A stretch of 64,000 bases of DNA from Microthrixaceae bacterium (lineage in GTDB: Bacteria > Actinomycetota > Acidimicrobiia > Acidimicrobiales > Microtrichaceae). The stretch's first letter is position 1. The number at the start of each line of letters is the position of its first letter. The notes below the pieces were generated by a model. The model did not search any database. It was not told the DNA's origin and was given only the letters and a program-made list of their open reading frames with translations. Shown here piece after piece: positions 61,343-64,000 of the stretch. The translations under genes and the position numbers were made by a program. Where the stretch lies: contig JADLFH010000037.1 of assembly GCA_020845705.1 (NCBI GenBank), positions 32,142 to 96,141 on the forward strand, written 5' to 3'.

Positions 61343-62185
61343 TCAGCGGGTGGGGAGTTCTATGGAGGTGACGAGTTCGTGTACGTCGATGGGGATGGTG
61401 GTGGTTGAGGTGACGAATCCCAGGTCGCCTGCCTGTCCGTTGGTGGCGGTGTAGGTGAGGTGCCAGCGTTGGGTTGCGCCGATGTTGAATCGTCCGGCTT
61501 TCCGGGTGTAGGTGAAGGAGCAGTCGGTGGTTTGGGTTCGTGCGGGCCGGCTGAGGTCGTAGGCGACTCCGGGCCCGGTGCAGGTGAAGGGTTTGGATCC
61601 GTCGCCTGGATCCCACAGCATTTCGAGGGGTTCGGCTGTGACGGTGGCGGTTACGCCTGCTGCGGTGGCCGACGCGGTGAGTGGGGTCCAGTTCTCGACC
61701 CACAGCCAGGTGGGGATGTTGATGACTGCGAGGCTGTTCGCCGGGTTGGATCTTGCGATGGGGGTTTGTACTCGGAGTTGGGCGAGTGCGGATTGGGCGA
61801 GGTTGCGGGCGACGGTGGCGGGGTCCGGTGTGGTGGGGTCGATGAGGTCTCGGGAGAGCTGGGTGCCGGTGGCGGTGTCGACACAGACCTTCCAGTAGCG
61901 GTTGCCGACGATCAGGGCGGTTGTTTCGGCGCCGAGGGTCAGTTGGGTGGATGTTTCGCCGACCCGGTCGGCCAGCTCGAAGTACCGGCATTGCACCGTC
62001 GAGGCGCCGGCTCCGCCCAAAGAGCCGCCCGTCCCCGCAACCTGGGACCCACCCGACACGCCCACCACCCCACCATCGGAGGTCGCCGCGCCCGTGACGA
62101 AAGCGCCACGCCCGCCGTCTGCTGCGGCCGGCGTCAGTGTGAGGACGAACATCACGCCGGCGGCGGCTACGACGCGTGCGGGCAT
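61343..62185 (-). CDS. Exported protein of unknown function
   Basis: 280 residues from ATG 62185; a longer frame upstream is antisense or overlapping. MPARVVAAAGVMFVLTLTPA plus ADG is a signal peptide. The mature part has a Gly-rich start (SQVAGTGGSLGGAGAS), then CRYFELAD, YWKVCVDTATGTQLSRDLID, WLWVENWTPLTASA, a Cys-containing TCTGPGVAYDLSRPARTQTT and CSFTYTRKAGRFNIG. Beta-rich with four Cys. No family recognised; exported pairs of this kind are seen in Acidimicrobiia (recollection, unchecked). Overlaps the lipoprotein gene before it by 19 bp. Confidence 0.75.
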   Translation of the reverse strand: MPARVVAAAGVMFVLTLTPAAADGGRGAFVTGAATSDGGVVGVSGGSQVAGTGGSLGGAGASTVQCRYFELADRVGETSTQLTLGAETTALIVGNRYWKVCVDTATGTQLSRDLIDPTTPDPATVARNLAQSALAQLRVQTPIARSNPANSLAVINIPTWLWVENWTPLTASATAAGVTATVTAEPLEMLWDPGDGSKPFTCTGPGVAYDLSRPARTQTTDCSFTYTRKAGRFNIGATQRWHLTYTATNGQAGDLGFVTSTTTIPIDVHELVTSIELPTR

Positions 62186-62790
62186 GCCACTTCCTCTACC
62201 TTTCCCCCGTCGCTGGCGACGAGCATCCATCGCGATCCATTCCATGTGAGGGTGTCGTCGGTGCGGAGAAGGGTCTGTGTGTCGTTCAGCACCTTGCCGG
62301 ATATCGCGTCGAGGAGGATGGAGTCGTCGATCGCGCAGACACGTAGGCGGGCTGATTCGGGTGTCAGCTCGAGGATGGAGTGGAGCCATTCCCGGCCACG
62401 ACGTGGGTCGGGGTAGGTCACCCGCTTCCCGCCGCGGGTGTACTCGTCGAGCTTCGCGAGTCCGGTGTCGAGTAGGAGGCCCTCGAGGTGCGCCTTCAGC
62501 ACTTGTTGTCCGTTCGGCGGGTCCTGCACCGCCGCCTCGATGGCGTCGATGGCGGCCTCGTAGTCGTGCCAGACCTGTTGGACCAGGTCGTGGTCGAAGC
62601 CGAAGTCGGCGACGGTGGTGGTCGTCGAGGTTGACGTGGTGGAGTTGGTGGGCGTCTCGGTCGACAGCGGTGTCACCTTGTCGGCGAGGCGCTTGTCGCC
62701 GCTGCCGCCGCAGCCTGCCGGCAGCAGCGACAGGCAAACCACAACCGTCGCCGCGGTTGCCACCGTTGTCCGCCCCGATCCGCCACCCAT
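62167..62790 (-). CDS. Lipoprotein of unknown function
   Basis: 207 residues from ATG 62790 (TTG 62811 and GTG 62796 are alternatives). Signal peptide with lipobox LLPAGC. After a Thr-rich stretch comes a SnoaL-like or NTF2-like-sized domain (HDLVQQVWHDYEAAIDAIEA; RLRVCAIDDSILLDAISGKV; TLTWNGSRWMLVASDGGKV). The final strand plus WxLV is typical of such folds, but this is a guess. It is upstream of and overlapping the exported protein gene, so the two are likely an operon. Confidence 0.75.
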   Translation of the reverse strand: MGGGSGRTTVATAATVVVCLSLLPAGCGGSGDKRLADKVTPLSTETPTNSTTSTSTTTTVADFGFDHDLVQQVWHDYEAAIDAIEAAVQDPPNGQQVLKAHLEGLLLDTGLAKLDEYTRGGKRVTYPDPRRGREWLHSILELTPESARLRVCAIDDSILLDAISGKVLNDTQTLLRTDDTLTWNGSRWMLVASDGGKVEEVACPHAS

Positions 62791-62885
62791 CAGCACCGAA
62801 GGGTATTTCAACTCATTTCACGCGACAAACTCTGGTACCGGTCCCGTCTGCCTCACTGTCACACCCCCTGAATAGGGTTGGTCCC

Positions 62886-64000
62886 ATGTTCGATTGGCGG
62901 GAGTTGGAGGAACTGGCGGGCAAGGTCGCCGCTTTGGATTCGGGGGTGGGTTCGGATCGGGATCTGTTCCATGCGGCGGTGGCGGTCGAACGGGTCCGAG
63001 CCCTCCTCGATGCCGCTGAGGGTTCGGTGTTGGCCGAGTTGGACCGTCGCGGCGCCACCGACGCGACGTTTGGTTTGCACACGAACGCGTGGTTGTCCCG
63101 CGATGCCGGTGTTTCGCGTCCGACGGCCACGGCACGGTTGCGTGTCGGCCAGAAACTTGATGTGTCTCTGCCGGCTACCCGGGCGGGTTTGGTGGAGGGG
63201 CGTATCTCCTGGGATCACGCCAAGGTGATGGCCGATGTGGCCAACCCCCGCATTGTCGAGGCGTTCGGTGGGATCGAAGCGGAACTGGTGGGGATGGCTG
63301 AGGGGATGGTGTTTGCCCGTTGGGCAGACCACGTGCGTGACATCGCCCGGATGTTGGATGTCGACGGCGGATATGACCCCTCCACCGATATCGACCGCAA
63401 CCGGCTGCATCTCTCGAGAGGCCTCGACGGGGGGTCGTATCTGACAGGCAGCCTCGTCGGTTTGGATGCCGAAGCGGTCCGTCAGGCAATCGAACGCGTA
63501 GCCGGCGAGATCGGCGAAAGGTTCCGTCGCGACAGTGTCGCGACCGACGGGGAAGTCGCGGTTCCCTCCGGGGCGACACTGCGGGCGTTGGCGTTGGTCG
63601 AGCTGGTTCGCCGCGCGAACACAGCAGGTGATCCCGCAAAGGTCGGACCCAGCCCCGAGATCAGCCTGATCGTGGGTGCCGAAGACGTCGACGAACACGG
63701 TGACATCGCCCAGGCCCACACACCGCAAGGGGTGCGTCTCCAAGGCGGCCAGCTCGCAGCGTTGGGCTGCAACAGCGCCCTGTTCCCGGTGGTGGTCGAC
63801 AGCCTGGGTGTGCCGTTGGACATGGGCCGCGGGATCCGGCTGGCCAACAGTGCCCAACGCAAGGCCCTGGCGGTGAAAGACGGCGGCTGCTACTTCCCCG
63901 GATGCGACACACAACCCGACGCGTGTCACGCCCACCACATCGACGAATGGCTCGCCGACCTGGGCTCCACAGATGTCGCCCACATGGTGTTGGCCTGCCC
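62886..64000 (+). CDS. DUF222/HNH endonuclease domain protein, 3' truncated by the window
   Basis: The frame is open from ATG 62886 to the right edge (371 complete codons), with TAGGGT 7 nt before the ATG. The N-terminal DUF222 (13E12 repeat) region is VERVRALLDAAEGSVLAELD and LHTNAWLSRDAGVSRPTATA, and the HNH domain begins at GGCYFPGCDTQPDACHAHHI followed by DEW. These proteins are numerous in actinomycetes and are HNH-type nucleases of unclear purpose, often seen beside mobile regions. The remaining HNH residues lie outside the window. Confidence 0.93.
   Translation, partial: MFDWRELEELAGKVAALDSGVGSDRDLFHAAVAVERVRALLDAAEGSVLAELDRRGATDATFGLHTNAWLSRDAGVSRPTATARLRVGQKLDVSLPATRAGLVEGRISWDHAKVMADVANPRIVEAFGGIEAELVGMAEGMVFARWADHVRDIARMLDVDGGYDPSTDIDRNRLHLSRGLDGGSYLTGSLVGLDAEAVRQAIERVAGEIGERFRRDSVATDGEVAVPSGATLRALALVELVRRANTAGDPAKVGPSPEISLIVGAEDVDEHGDIAQAHTPQGVRLQGGQLAALGCNSALFPVVVDSLGVPLDMGRGIRLANSAQRKALAVKDGGCYFPGCDTQPDACHAHHIDEWLADLGSTDVAHMVLAC

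Noticed and set aside
62886..64000. Insertion sequence or transposase at the right edge.
   Set aside because: The protein is DUF222/HNH, not a transposase, and no terminal inverted repeats or target duplication were seen.

Overview
The window is GC-rich and densely packed, with mostly short intergenic gaps and many 1-4 bp stop/start overlaps. The gene content points to an actinomycete of the Acidimicrobiia type. Indicators are an F420-type LLM oxidoreductase, a class III adenylate cyclase with an Rv1264-like regulatory domain, DUF2510 and DUF4349 proteins, MenB, CobO, Maf, a SpoIID-like exported protein, an LATTG-anchored surface protein, and a DUF222/HNH protein running off the right edge. 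The assignment is an inference from families; no rRNA or tRNA gene was seen.

Layout. 1-12 kb: partial LLM oxidoreductase, NUDIX hydrolase, two exported RCC1 beta-propeller lipoproteins (1.1-2.5 and 10.5-11.5 kb) that share an N-terminal module, a cyclase, an ABHD14-type hydrolase, an ArfB-like rescue factor, a J-domain protein and an ABC-F ATPase. 12-20 kb: dehydrogenase, FGGY kinase, nitroreductase, UppP, 6-phosphofructokinase with a possible leader peptide, phosphatidylcholine-synthase-like enzyme, class I fumarase and a MarR regulator. 20-24 kb: a 61-bp tandem repeat, then the oxidative pentose phosphate operon gnd-zwf-pgl. 24-31 kb: kelch protein, TetR regulator, SpoIID-like protein, the cobO-dus-maf run, a lipoprotein, PIG-L deacetylase and menB. 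31-41 kb: MFS exporter, gdh with a coupled small protein, yceI and marR divergent around a large perfect palindrome, a four-gene ABC operon, and a second FGGY kinase. 41-45 kb: a spermidine/putrescine-type ABC operon in which the ATPase and the substrate-binding protein are one uninterrupted reading frame. 45-55 kb: DUF305 protein, large surface protein and a dppABCDF peptide importer with a terminator after the binding-protein gene. 55-64 kb: a Vsr/DUF559-type nuclease gene bracketed by two related palindromes, a HerA-like ATPase with glutathione peroxidase, quinone oxidoreductase, an amine-oxidase-like flavoprotein, two exported proteins and the DUF222/HNH protein.

Regulation visible in the sequence. 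About twenty genes have a TANNNT hexamer 6-10 nt before the start codon and little or no Shine-Dalgarno, which fits leaderless transcription. In two divergent pairs the two hexamers overlap on a shared TA. Genes with clear Shine-Dalgarno sites (dppA, potA, the DUF2510 gene) lack that hexamer. Two palindromic repeat families sit in the gaps, mostly between the 3' ends of convergent genes.

Metabolic picture: a heterotroph importing peptides and polyamine-like compounds, with glycolysis, the oxidative pentose phosphate pathway, fumarase and glutamate dehydrogenase, menaquinone respiration and cobalamin use. No CRISPR array, insertion sequence or prophage was seen.
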